Part shown: positions 18,851-26,549 of the stretch, in pieces
Numbering within the stretch: position 1 is the stretch's first letter
How the letters are laid out: every line of letters begins with the position of its first letter
NCBI RefSeq assembly: GCF_001021045.1
Contig: NZ_CP011545.1
Coordinates: 310,001-374,000, forward strand
DNA length: 64,000 nucleotides
Source: Corynebacterium testudinoris
GTDB taxonomy: Bacteria; Actinomycetota; Actinomycetes; Mycobacteriales; Mycobacteriaceae
Direction: 5' to 3'
Translations under genes and position numbers: made by a program
Notes under the pieces: model-generated
Databases searched by the model: none
The model's input: the letters and a program-made list of their open reading frames with translations, nothing else
Told to the model about the DNA's origin: nothing

Positions 18851-19725
18851 GCCTCACTACTGGGATGAGGGGCGGAGGCGAACCCGGCATCGGCGCGGCG
18901 TTGGCAATGCTGTGCCAACAGGTCATAAGACGGTCGGCCCATGAGAGCCACCAACTCTTGCTCGTAGGACTGCCACATCGGCACCGGGCTGGTGTGGCAT
19001 GAGGCGTCCTCGGTGCAGTACCAATCGAAGTCCTCGCCGCCGCTTCCCCACGTCCGACGGTGGTATTCACCGATGACGGTGCGCAACACCTCGACGCCGT
19101 CGGTGCGATCCTCGTAGGCTTCATCCCGGTGCAGGGGAACCTGCCAACAGACTTCTGGCTTTTCGACGGTCAGGTCACGCCCCTCCGCCATCGCCCACTG
19201 GTGGATGGCGCATCCAGCGCCAGTCGGCCACCCTTGACGGTTGGCAAACAAGCATGCCCCGTCTACCACCTTGGTTTTGAGGGCCGGTTCGGGCTCACCG
19301 TTGTCATCATCGAGCTCATCCCACACCAACCACGGCTCCAGCTGCACGGGGTCAGCCTCAGCGAGGAAGGTATCCACCCCGGCGGGACGATTCTGCCAAT
19401 AGTGAGCCGGCATCTCCGCGACAGCGTTGTACAGCTGGTCCCGGTCCGTTTCATCGGCGAGGTAGGCGCCGTGGACGCAGCAGCCCACATCCGGTTGGGA
19501 GGCATCGATCCCGGGGCAGAGCTCGGTGCCGAACTGGCATGCCCAGCGAGACTCCAGCCACGTCAGATCGATCTGAAAGATGTGGTGGGGGTCGTCGGGG
19601 TTGTAAAACTCAAACCATTCGCGAGGGAAATCGGGCGCCACTTCGCGGCCGCTTAAGATTTGGCGGCCGGCGGGAGAGGCTTCAGGAAATCCCAGAAAAA
19701 CCTGGGTCGGGCGCAGGCGGTTCAC
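18847..19725 (-). CDS. Conserved cysteine-rich protein (YkgJ-like metal-binding pattern)
   Basis: A 292-residue soluble protein rich in Cys, His and Trp: [51 protein letters not shown] and [10 protein letters not shown]. The clustered Cys suggest a bound metal or Fe-S centre, similar in style to YkgJ-type proteins, but the exact family is not certain. GTG 19725 is chosen because TATAGC (19741-19736) lies just upstream; a longer reading to 19824 would run into ppx. It is translationally coupled to the permease that follows and divergent from ppx. Confidence 0.75.
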   Translation of the reverse strand: MNRLRPTQVFLGFPEASPAGRQILSGREVAPDFPREWFEFYNPDDPHHIFQIDLTWLESRWACQFGTELCPGIDASQPDVGCCVHGAYLADETDRDQLYNAVAEMPAHYWQNRPAGVDTFLAEADPVQLEPWLVWDELDDDNGEPEPALKTKVVDGACLFANRQGWPTGAGCAIHQWAMAEGRDLTVEKPEVCWQVPLHRDEAYEDRTDGVEVLRTVIGEYHRRTWGSGGEDFDWYCTEDASCHTSPVPMWQSYEQELVALMGRPSYDLLAQHCQRRADAGFASAPHPSSEA

Positions 19726-19735
19726 ACTTGAACAC

Positions 19736-19752
19736 GCTATACCGTCTACCCT
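19736..19752. promoter_or_regulatory. Divergent promoters of ppx and the Cys-rich gene
   Basis: On the plus strand TACCCT (19747-19752) lies 7 bases before GTG 19760. On the minus strand TATAGC (19741-19736) lies 10 bases before GTG 19725. The two -10 elements are 5 bp apart, so the promoters must share DNA and may exclude each other. Confidence 0.45.
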
Positions 19753-19759
19753 GATAGTT

Positions 19760-20728
19760 GTGCGACTAGGTGTATTGGATGTGGGCAGCAACACTGTCCA
19801 CCTCGTGGCAGTGGATGCCCGCAATGGCGGTCACCCTACCCCCATGAGTGACTGGAAGACGACGCTACGGCTCGTGGAGCTCATCGACAGCGATGGGGCC
19901 ATCGATGACAAAGGCCTACGCAAACTGACCAAAGCGGTCGGTGAGGCGGCGGATCTGGCGAGCACCCTCGGGTGCAAAGAGATCATGCCTTTTGCGACGT
20001 CGGCGGTGCGTTCCGCGTCCAACTCCGACGAGGTGCTCGACCACGTGGAGAAGGAAACCGGCGTCCGGCTGGAGGTTTTATCCGGCGAGGACGAGGCGCG
20101 TTTAACCTTCCTGGCGGTGCGCCGCTGGTACGGGTGGTCGGCCGGTCGCATCACCAACCTCGACATCGGCGGCGGTTCTCTCGAGCTGTCCACCGGCTCT
20201 GATGAGACCCCTGATGTGGCCATTTCCCTGGACTTGGGTGCGGGGCGATTGACTCACCAGTGGTTTGATACGGATCCGCCGGAGCGCAAGAGGATCAACC
20301 TCCTGCGCGATTACATTGATGCCGAGCTGGTTGATCCCGCCCGGCAGATTCGCGTCTACGGCACTGCCGGCGTCGCGGTGGGTACTTCCAAGACCTTCCG
20401 CACGTTGGCCCGCCTCACGGGTGCGGCCCCCAGTGCGGAGGGACCTTACGTCAAGCGCACTCTCACGGCACCTGGTTTACGCCAGCTCATCGCCTTCATT
20501 TCCCGCATGACCGCCGCTGATCGCGCCGAGTTGGAAGGCATCAGCTCGGACCGATCGCACCAGATTGTCGCGGGTGCGCTGGTCGCGGAGGCCAGCATGC
20601 GTGCCCTCGGGCTGGAGAAGATTGAGATCTGTCCGTGGGCTCTGCGGGAAGGCGTTATCTTACGTCGAATAGATAAGGGACTCACCCAGGAAGACCTGGG
20701 ATCTTCGGCTGACCAGGATAGGATGTGA
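19760..20728 (+). CDS. ppx: Exopolyphosphatase / pppGpp phosphohydrolase (Ppx/GppA)
   Basis: A 322-residue enzyme of the ASKHA fold that removes phosphate from polyphosphate ends or from pppGpp. Motifs: [16 protein letters not shown] (phosphate 1), [19 protein letters not shown] and [14 protein letters not shown] (phosphate 2). It is short, like the actinobacterial Ppx1 type that lacks the C-terminal domains of E. coli Ppx. It starts with GTG, likely leaderless. The next gene's start overlaps its end region. Its position close to senX3-regX3 and the VTC cluster fits a phosphate or polyphosphate role. Confidence 0.93.
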   Translation: MRLGVLDVGSNTVHLVAVDARNGGHPTPMSDWKTTLRLVELIDSDGAIDDKGLRKLTKAVGEAADLASTLGCKEIMPFATSAVRSASNSDEVLDHVEKETGVRLEVLSGEDEARLTFLAVRRWYGWSAGRITNLDIGGGSLELSTGSDETPDVAISLDLGAGRLTHQWFDTDPPERKRINLLRDYIDAELVDPARQIRVYGTAGVAVGTSKTFRTLARLTGAAPSAEGPYVKRTLTAPGLRQLIAFISRMTAADRAELEGISSDRSHQIVAGALVAEASMRALGLEKIEICPWALREGVILRRIDKGLTQEDLGSSADQDRM

Positions 20729-20730
20729 CC

Positions 20731-21429
20731 ATGAGCGACAAACAACTGACCGTCGCCGAGCTGCTTGCGCGCGCGGCCAATGAGGGTCCCACGACCGATG
20801 TACCACGTCGTCGTCGGCGCCGGAGCCTCGAAGATGGTGGCATTTCGGTCGCTGAACTGACCGGTTCTATCCCCGCGGTCAAGGAGAAGCCGGCCGAGTC
20901 CAAGCACTCGTCCGTGCCGATCGATCCGCCAGAGGCTGAGCCAACACCTGAGCCGGATGTTGTCGTCACCGAAGAGGTCGTGGTGGAGGAACCGCAGGTT
21001 CCGACCCCGGCGACCGATCAGACTGTCATCTTCCAGAAGATTGATGCGGACGATGAGGACGCGGACGTCGATAAGCAGGAAGAAGAAGAGGCCGCCACCG
21101 GCGAGATTCCGGCGCTTGAGGCCCCGGAACCTGAGGCCGAGCTGGAGATCGTAGAGGAAGCCGAGGTCGAGGAGAAGACCTCCCTGACCGGAATCATCCT
21201 CATGACGATCATTGGTGTCGTGCTCGGCGTCGTCGTGTTCAAGGGCTTTGAGCTGCTGTGGGAGAACCTCAGCCGCCCGATCGTTGCCGCCCTGGCCGTC
21301 GTCGTGACCGGCGTCATGGTGGGCGTGGTCAAGGCCCTGCGGACGTCGAACGATGGGCTGTCGATGTTCCTGGCGGCCGTGGTGGGTCTCGTGATGACCT
21401 TCGGCCCGCTGCTCGTCGTCATGTTGTAA
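20731..21429 (+). CDS. Conserved membrane protein with long acidic N-terminal region
   Basis: A 232-residue protein. Residues 1-40 are basic with an RRRRR stretch and motif SVAELTG. Residues 55-150 are very acidic and Pro-rich and probably disordered. The C-terminal third has three hydrophobic helices (SLTGIILMTIIGVVLGVVVF, a middle IVAALAVVVTGVMVGVV, and FLAAVVGLVMTFGPLLVVML). It probably exposes the acidic part to the cytosol. The equivalent gene follows ppx1 in M. tuberculosis (Rv0497). The function is unknown. GTG 20725 is an alternative start; ATG 20731 is favoured because AGGA lies about 8 bases before it. Confidence 0.8.
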   Translation: MSDKQLTVAELLARAANEGPTTDVPRRRRRRSLEDGGISVAELTGSIPAVKEKPAESKHSSVPIDPPEAEPTPEPDVVVTEEVVVEEPQVPTPATDQTVIFQKIDADDEDADVDKQEEEEAATGEIPALEAPEPEAELEIVEEAEVEEKTSLTGIILMTIIGVVLGVVVFKGFELLWENLSRPIVAALAVVVTGVMVGVVKALRTSNDGLSMFLAAVVGLVMTFGPLLVVML

Positions 21430-21435
21430 GTTCCA

Positions 21436-21480
21436 CGCAAAAACTGCTCCTCCAGTGACCTGGGGGAGCAGTTTTTTGCG
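21436..21480 (+). terminator. Rho-independent terminator
   Basis: A strong stem AAAAACTGCTCC (21440-21451) pairs with the GGGAGCAGTTTTTT segment, followed by a T run. It ends the ppx operon and, read on the other strand with its A/T flanks, can also end the convergent lipoprotein gene. Confidence 0.9.
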
Positions 21481-21482
21481 TT

Positions 21483-23195
21483 CTACGAGGTGGCCGGTGG
21501 GGTGCCGGGCATCGCCGGGCGCTGACCGCCATTGCGCATCATGCCGCCGCCCATGCCGCCGGGACCTCCACCTGTTACGCCTTGACCAGCGGTGACAGCC
21601 GTGTCTGTGCTGTTGACGGTGACGGTGTACTGCTCACCATTGGTGATCGCGGCGCTGGAGTATTGGACCAATCCGAAGTCCTTCACCGCGGTGAAGGAGG
21701 CGATGGTGGCGCCGGAGGAGTCCTTGACGGTGATGAGATCTCCGGCCTGGCCGCTCGCGGTGGCAGCGATCCAGCCCTGTCCGTCGGTGGAGGTGGGGTT
21801 GACGGGCATGCCGTTGGAGCCGACTGCGATGAGCTCGCCACCCGTGAGGGTGAATTCGCCGTCCGTATCCAGCGAGCCGTTTCCATCGTCCGTGGGGCCC
21901 CACACGGTGGTCGTGCCGCCGCTGATGTGGAGGTCGCCGTTGGAATCGAGACCATCGCCACCGGCATTGACGGTGAGGTCACCGCCCGTGATGGTCACCT
22001 GTTCCCCGGTGCTACCCATGGGCTGCCGATTGTTCTGGGTGGTGGACGTGGACTCCTCCGAGGTGGCGGCAAGCCCCGCCTCCGCGGTGGTGGAGCCGGA
22101 CCCGTTGATGCCATCGTCGTCAGACGTGACATTGATGGCGCCGGCGGAAATGGTGACCAGCCCGCCTTCGATGCCCTCGTTGGACTCGGTGATGGTGAGG
22201 TTGCTGCCGTCGAGGACGGCGGCGACCTCGGCGTGGACGCCATCGTCGCCAGTCTTCGCTGTGATCTCGCCGCCGCTCAGGCGCACGGCACCCTTCGAAT
22301 GGACAGCGTCATCGCCGGTATCGATGGTGGTGGTGCCACCTTCGACGATGACATAGGTGCCCGCCTTCAACCCCTTGGCGGAGGTGTCGGTCTTGCCTGC
22401 CGACGCCCCGCCACCCGCCGTCAGCGTGAGGTCACCGCCGCTGACAATGAGGTCAGTGGAGGCGTCGATGGCGTCACCCTGAGACGTCACCGTGAGGCTG
22501 CCGCCCTGGATCTCGACGTAGCCCTTGGTGGCATCGTCGTCCTTGTCGGACTTGAGGCCATCACCACCCGATTCGACGGCGAGGGTGCCACCCTTGATCA
22601 CCAGCGCATCGTTGCCCTGGATGCCATCATCGCTGGCGTTGACCACGTAGGTACCGGAGAGGACGACGAGGTCATCCTTGGCGGTAATGCCGTCTGCACC
22701 CTCCTCGCTGGCAGTGACGTTGAGGGTGCCGGGGCCAGACAGCGTGAGGTCGGCGGCGATATCAATGGAGCCGTTGACGGTGTTCGTCCCGGTGGAGTCG
22801 ATGGCCACATCATCGGCCTGGCTCGCGGTGATGCCCTGAGCGATCGTGGTGTCGTTGAGAAGGAGGACGACCTGGGCATCGGGGGCATCAATAGTCACTG
22901 AGTCATAGGCGCCGGTGAGCTGGTACACGCCACCGGCGGTGATGCGGACATCACTACCCGTGACGTCCTGGGCGTCATCAGCGTTCCACTCGTCGTAGGT
23001 GGAGGCGTCGTGGTTCTCGGACAGGGCCTGCGTCGCCGTCGGGGGATTGACGGTGCTGAAGGAACTGGCGGCCGTCGCCGCGCTGGTGGCGGTTGCGCCG
23101 GTGGTGCTGCTTCCTCCCGTGCCGGTGGAGCAGGCGGCGAGCGAGAGGCTCAGGCCTAAGACGGCAGCGGTGAGGACGGGTTTGACGGTGTTCAT
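21483..23195 (-). CDS. Secreted beta-helix lipoprotein (Cthe_2159-like carbohydrate-binding family)
   Basis: A 570-residue lipoprotein. The signal ends in LSLSLAACSTG with lipidated Cys22, followed by a Ser/Thr/Ala-rich linker. The body is made of many short repeats of the type GG-x-VTI-x-S-x-DDGI, such as ASDDGIQGNDALVIKGGT and VTSQGDAIDASTDLIVSGG. This is typical of a parallel beta-helix with acidic turns, as in the Cthe_2159 polygalacturonate- and calcium-binding protein. The C-terminus is Gly/Met/Pro-rich. It is the last gene of the DUF4956-VTC cluster. The ligand is unknown; a cell-surface anionic polymer would suit both the fold and the neighbours. Confidence 0.88.
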   Translation of the reverse strand: MNTVKPVLTAAVLGLSLSLAACSTGTGGSSTTGATATSAATAASSFSTVNPPTATQALSENHDASTYDEWNADDAQDVTGSDVRITAGGVYQLTGAYDSVTIDAPDAQVVLLLNDTTIAQGITASQADDVAIDSTGTNTVNGSIDIAADLTLSGPGTLNVTASEEGADGITAKDDLVVLSGTYVVNASDDGIQGNDALVIKGGTLAVESGGDGLKSDKDDDATKGYVEIQGGSLTVTSQGDAIDASTDLIVSGGDLTLTAGGGASAGKTDTSAKGLKAGTYVIVEGGTTTIDTGDDAVHSKGAVRLSGGEITAKTGDDGVHAEVAAVLDGSNLTITESNEGIEGGLVTISAGAINVTSDDDGINGSGSTTAEAGLAATSEESTSTTQNNRQPMGSTGEQVTITGGDLTVNAGGDGLDSNGDLHISGGTTTVWGPTDDGNGSLDTDGEFTLTGGELIAVGSNGMPVNPTSTDGQGWIAATASGQAGDLITVKDSSGATIASFTAVKDFGLVQYSSAAITNGEQYTVTVNSTDTAVTAGQGVTGGGPGGMGGGMMRNGGQRPAMPGTPPATS

Positions 23196-23220
23196 GGAAG
23201 ATTCTGCTTTCTAGAAGTAT

Positions 23221-23976
23221 TTAGGAAAAGAACTCGTTAAGAACGCGGTTCCACCGATTCCGGGGAAGGTGATGATGAAGTGCGGACATTCCCGTGCCGA
23301 ACTTGGATATCTTCGCGGGACGGTGCCCGGAGGCCCACAGCAATCGATCGACCTCGGAGGGGCGGGAACCCGACTTGGTTTCAACGACGACCATGTCGGG
23401 GCGTTCGAGGTAGCTGTCGTGGGACGCCCAATCCAGGTCCGTATCCACGGTCGCGCGACCCGACCCATCCGCCATGAGCAAGGTGGTGCGGTGGTAGCTG
23501 CCCCACATCACCGGCGCGAGCTGGGCTCCGGTGCCGGGCGGCTGGCCGGCAGCCCGCAAGCGCTCTTCGAGCCAGTTGGACGTTCCCTCGCTGAGACGGG
23601 CGTGCATCGCGTCGTCATAGTCGTAGGGAATGCGCTCCTTGACGGTGATCCCGCGGGCACCCACTGCCTTGACCTCGAGAAAAGAAGTTCGGGAGGCGAG
23701 ATAGGTGCGGGTGCGGATCTTGAACTTGCGACGCCGCGGGTGGGCGGCCACGTAGAAGCTGCGCAGGTCCGGGGTGTCGAAGTAGGTGGAGCGATAGGGC
23801 TGGGGGACGCGGGCGTCGATACGCAATACCCTCGTGTGAGGATCGAGACCGCCGAGGGCGGTGTCGAGATCGCGCCGATGGAGGACGTATTTGCGATCAA
23901 CCCGGGTGAGCATCTCGGCCTCCGCCACCAACTCATCAAGGGAGATGGGTGCGAGGTCGGCGTAGAAACTAGGCAT
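23221..23976 (-). CDS. VTC-domain protein (polyphosphate polymerase-like)
   Basis: A 251-residue protein of the VTC/CYTH tunnel fold. It shows the basic and acidic strand motifs lining the tunnel: RVDRKYVLHRRDLD, PYRSTYFDTPDLRSFY, RRRKFKIRTRTYL, FLEVKA, VKERIPY, RATVDTDLDW and VVVETKSG. In yeast Vtc4 this domain makes polyphosphate from ATP. Bacterial homologues often sit with DUF4956 proteins, as here. ATG 23976 lies inside the last codons of the DUF4956 gene (8-base overlap), so the two are translated together. Catalysis is inferred from fold only. Confidence 0.88.
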   Translation of the reverse strand: MPSFYADLAPISLDELVAEAEMLTRVDRKYVLHRRDLDTALGGLDPHTRVLRIDARVPQPYRSTYFDTPDLRSFYVAAHPRRRKFKIRTRTYLASRTSFLEVKAVGARGITVKERIPYDYDDAMHARLSEGTSNWLEERLRAAGQPPGTGAQLAPVMWGSYHRTTLLMADGSGRATVDTDLDWASHDSYLERPDMVVVETKSGSRPSEVDRLLWASGHRPAKISKFGTGMSALHHHLPRNRWNRVLNEFFS

Positions 23977-24580
23977 CGATGGCCTCCCGCAGCGGGTTTT
24001 CCACCGGCGCCGGAGCTGGCTCAGTGTGCCCGGCCGGGCGGGGCTGCAGACCAACCTCGACGAGGGTGAGGTCGTTGACCAGGTCCAGCTTGAGCACACT
24101 CAACGTCAATACCTGCTGGCCGATGAGGTTTTCCACCTCAGCGCGGAGCTCTGGCTCATGCGCAATGGCCCGATCGAGCTGGATCTGTTGCCGCTGCACG
24201 CCACGCTTGGACACCAGGGAGGTATCCGCGAGGGCGATGACGGCGATGATCAACCCGATCATCGTCGTGCTCAGCATGGACACCGTGGCCAAACCGGAGA
24301 TCAAACCAATGGCGAGGGAAGCGAAATAATAAGCGACCTCACGCTGGCTGATCTCGGAGGAGCGCAGCCGGATGATCGACAGCACACCGAACAGTCCGAG
24401 GCCCAGGCCCGCGCCCACCGAGGACGTGGCCAAGATTTGGGAGACCGCCAGGACGCCAATATTGACGCCTAAGAACGCGACCGCCAAGTCACTGCGGCGG
24501 TGGCGGGGAAAGTAAATAGCAAAGACAAGAATCAAGATGGCAGCCAGATCGACGAGGATCATCATCGCGGGGGAAGACAT
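23969..24580 (-). CDS. DUF4956 membrane protein
   Basis: A 203-residue protein with four to five membrane helices (ILVDLAAILILVFAIYF, LAVAFLGVNIGVLAVSQILA, GAGLGLGLFGVLSIIRLRS, YYFASLAIGLISGLATV, IGLIIAVIALADTSL) and a cytosolic C-terminal domain of about 80 residues. The segment LFGVLSIIRLRSSEISQREVA is the family signature. It is the first gene of a three-gene operon with the VTC protein and the beta-helix lipoprotein; GAAAGG lies before ATG 24580. It probably forms the membrane part of a VTC-linked system, but its molecular role is not established. Confidence 0.88.
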   Translation of the reverse strand: MSSPAMMILVDLAAILILVFAIYFPRHRRSDLAVAFLGVNIGVLAVSQILATSSVGAGLGLGLFGVLSIIRLRSSEISQREVAYYFASLAIGLISGLATVSMLSTTMIGLIIAVIALADTSLVSKRGVQRQQIQLDRAIAHEPELRAEVENLIGQQVLTLSVLKLDLVNDLTLVEVGLQPRPAGHTEPAPAPVENPLREAIDA

Positions 24581-24889
24581 GGAATAGGGTTTCCTTTCAA
24601 AGAGAGTTCACGCGCTTTTGTAGTGATCGATGAGATTGAGTATGGAAACTCAAGTTGTAAAAAGGCTGGAATGCTCTGGGAGGGAGGGTGGCAGATTTCG
24701 CAAAGAAGAGCCGGGTTTCTGGAAGGTTCCTGTATGCGATGACGGGCGATGATGGGCCAAACTAACCGTTAACGAATATAGAGCTGAGAAACAATTAAGT
24801 TCCAAACCCTGGTTTCCCTTAGTGGTTTCCGGTCGCTCACTCCGGTCCAGCATGGGGACCTGGAGCTCGGTTGTGGCAGGGTGGAAGCC
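24581..24889. other. Intergenic region between DUF4956 cluster and proC
   Basis: No gene is supported in these 309 bases. The AT-richer left part should hold the promoter of the minus-strand cluster. It includes a perfect inverted repeat TTGAGT-ATGGAA-ACTCAA (24636-24653), about 56 bases before the DUF4956 start, which is a candidate operator. The right end leads to proC without an obvious -10 element. Confidence 0.45.
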
Positions 24890-25717
24890 ATGAGCAATCT
24901 CGCAGTCCTAGGCGGCGGCAAAATCGGCGAGGCCCTGATCTCCGGCCTCATCAATGCCGGGGCCGACCCGCAGTCCATCACGGTGACCAATCGACGTCCG
25001 CAGCGAGGCGCGGAACTCCGCGACACGTACGGAGTGCGCGATCTCACCGACAACCGCCAAGCAGTCGAAGGCGCCTCCGTCGTCTTCCTCTGCGTCAAAC
25101 CCAAAGGCATCACCGCACTCATCGGAGAAATCTCCGACTCGCTCGAAGACAACGATGACACCACCGTCCTCGTCTCCATGGCCGCGGGCATCCCGATTGC
25201 CGCCATGGAAGATGCCGCCGTCGCCGGTACCCCCATCGTCCGCGTTATGCCCAACACCCCCATGCTCGTCGGCCGTGGCATGAACGCCGTCGCCCCCGGC
25301 CGCTTCGTCACCGACGAGCAGCTGGCCGAGGTCACCCGCCTGCTGGGCACCGTCGGCGAGGTCGTCCCCGTGGCGGAATCCGACATGGACGCTGTCACGG
25401 CGGTAGCGGGCTCCTCGCCCGCCTACTTCTTCCTCGTTGCGGAAGCGCTTATCGACGCCGGGGTATCCCTCGGCCTCACCAGGGACGTCGCCGAAAAGCT
25501 CGTCACCACCACCGCCGCCGGGGCGGGAATCATGCTGGCAGAATCCGGCGTTGATCCCGCCACCCTGCGAGCCAACGTCTCCTCCCCGGCGGGCACCACC
25601 GTCGCTGCCCTTCGTGAGCTGGAGGAATCTGGAATCCGCGGGGCATTCTTCCGCGCCACCGAGGCGTGTGCCGAACGCTCCGCTGAGCTGGGAGCCCCGA
25701 AGAATGATCCCCAGTAG
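24890..25717 (+). CDS. proC: Pyrroline-5-carboxylate reductase
   Basis: A 275-residue NADPH-dependent enzyme for the last step of proline synthesis. The Rossmann motif is [14 protein letters not shown] (residues 7-20). Further family motifs are [31 protein letters not shown] and the C-terminal signature [29 protein letters not shown] at 24881 could add three residues; ATG 24890 gives the usual N-terminus ([10 protein letters not shown]). It stands alone, between a divergent cluster and a small HTH gene, as in M. tuberculosis (Rv0500). Confidence 0.97.
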   Translation: MSNLAVLGGGKIGEALISGLINAGADPQSITVTNRRPQRGAELRDTYGVRDLTDNRQAVEGASVVFLCVKPKGITALIGEISDSLEDNDDTTVLVSMAAGIPIAAMEDAAVAGTPIVRVMPNTPMLVGRGMNAVAPGRFVTDEQLAEVTRLLGTVGEVVPVAESDMDAVTAVAGSSPAYFFLVAEALIDAGVSLGLTRDVAEKLVTTTAAGAGIMLAESGVDPATLRANVSSPAGTTVAALRELEESGIRGAFFRATEACAERSAELGAPKNDPQ

Positions 25718-25854
25718 GGGGATGGCGAAGAAATTTCTGGCACTTAAGTCGCAACAGTCACACAATTCACGCTAAGCTTGTTCAAGCACGTGCGTGACCG
25801 AACTGCGGGAGGGGAAGCCTGCAGCGCGCCACCTGCTTGAAGGGTTAGATAAAT

Positions 25855-26046
25855 ATGGCTAATGCAGACAAGGGATCGTTCCAGACTGTCGCCGAGGTCG
25901 CGGAGATCATGCGCGTATCGAAGATGACTGTCTACCGTCTCGTTCACTCCGGTGAATTGCCCGCCGTTCGCGTCGGGCGTTCCTTCCGCGTGCACGAGCA
26001 AGCGGTCAAGGACTACCTGGACTCCTCGTACTACGAGGCTGGTTAG
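25855..26046 (+). CDS. Small excisionase-type helix-turn-helix protein
   Basis: A 63-residue protein consisting of one MerR/excisionase winged HTH: FQTVAEVAEIMRVSKMTVYR, then LVHSGELPAVRVGRSFRVHE. GAAGGG precedes the ATG by about 10 bases. Despite the excisionase label given to such proteins, no integrase or phage gene is near. The same protein follows proC throughout the corynebacteria and mycobacteria (Rv0500A), so it is core rather than mobile. DNA target unknown. Confidence 0.88.
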   Translation: MANADKGSFQTVAEVAEIMRVSKMTVYRLVHSGELPAVRVGRSFRVHEQAVKDYLDSSYYEAG

Positions 26047-26120
26047 ACCTAGATCCCCGCACCATCGTCAGCGGCACCCGATTCTCCTCGGAGGGTGGGG
26101 TGCCGTTGGTGATTCGGTTG

Positions 26121-26200
26121 GCGAAACCCGCTTTGCCTAACAACTTCGTGTCCTCGCGACACCTAAATCCGGCGAAGTTGTTAGCGAACGAGGGTTTTGG
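26121..26200 (-). repeat. Palindromic intergenic repeat, single copy
   Basis: The inner arms CTAACAACTT (26137-26146) and AAGTTGTTAG (26175-26184) pair perfectly. Outer arms GAAACCCGC and GAGGGTTTT pair with mismatches. The loop has TCCTCGCGACACC, the reverse complement of the loop of the 59.5-kb array, so this copy lies in the opposite orientation. Confidence 0.8.
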
Positions 26201-26232
26201 AGCGGGTACACCGCCCATGGGGCACCAGGTTT

Positions 26233-26261
26233 TTGGCCCAACTAGACCCTGTCGGTATGAT
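26233..26261 (+). promoter_or_regulatory. Promoter of bS22
   Basis: TTGGCC (26233-26238) and TATGAT (26256-26261) are separated by exactly 17 bp, close to the consensus for a primary sigma factor. Transcription would begin near 26268, giving a leader of about 120 bases. Confidence 0.65.
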
Positions 26262-26387
26262 GGACCGCATTCGTGCCGACGATCTATTTGCGCTGAGCGT
26301 GCACCTCGGTCGCTGCGATCCCCGTAGGGGGTCCGTGGAAAAGTCGGTAGGTCATGTACGTACATCAATCCGAATTGAGGAAACCCC

Positions 26388-26489
26388 ATGGGTTCTGTCA
26401 TCAAGAAGCGCCGCAAGCGCATGTCCAAGAAGAAGCACCGCAAGATGCTGCGCCGTACCCGCGTGCAGCGTCGTAAATTGGGCAAGTAA
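26388..26489 (+). CDS. Small ribosomal subunit protein bS22 (AURKAIP1/COX24 type)
   Basis: A 33-residue, very basic protein ([20 protein letters not shown], then [13 protein letters not shown]). It is easily missed because of its size. Such proteins are bound near the decoding region of the 30S subunit in mycobacteria, and the gene follows the small HTH protein there too (Rv0500B). A TTGAGGAAA ribosome site precedes the ATG and a strong terminator follows. About 20 of 33 residues are Lys or Arg. Confidence 0.92.
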   Translation: MGSVIKKRRKRMSKKKHRKMLRRTRVQRRKLGK

Positions 26490-26497
26490 GCCTCGCA

Positions 26498-26549
26498 GCA
26501 AACCGCCTTCCGCTTCCCCGAACCAGGGGAGAGCAGGAGGCGGTTTCGC
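26498..26549 (+). terminator. Terminator after bS22
   Basis: AAACCGCCT (26500-26508) pairs with AGGCGGTTT (26538-26546), with an inner CCCC/GGGG pair. It lies between convergent genes: the HAD gene stop is at 26550. Confidence 0.85.

Larger units (their letters stand above)
26047..26387. other. Intergenic region before bS22
   Basis: No further gene is seen in these 341 bases. They hold one palindromic repeat element (26121-26200) and a good promoter (26233-26261). A leader of about 120 bases for the bS22 mRNA follows, containing a small CCCC/GGGG hairpin near 26320 and the palindrome GTACGTAC near 26357. Annotators should ignore the long reading frames that run through both strands here. Confidence 0.6.

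Noticed and set aside
21582..22901. Long plus-strand frame opposite the beta-helix lipoprotein
   Set aside because: The minus-strand frame has a lipoprotein signal and regular repeats; the plus frame is its complement.
25855..26046. Mobile element excisionase
   Set aside because: The protein has the excisionase-type HTH but no integrase is near, and the same gene follows proC in mycobacteria, so it is core.
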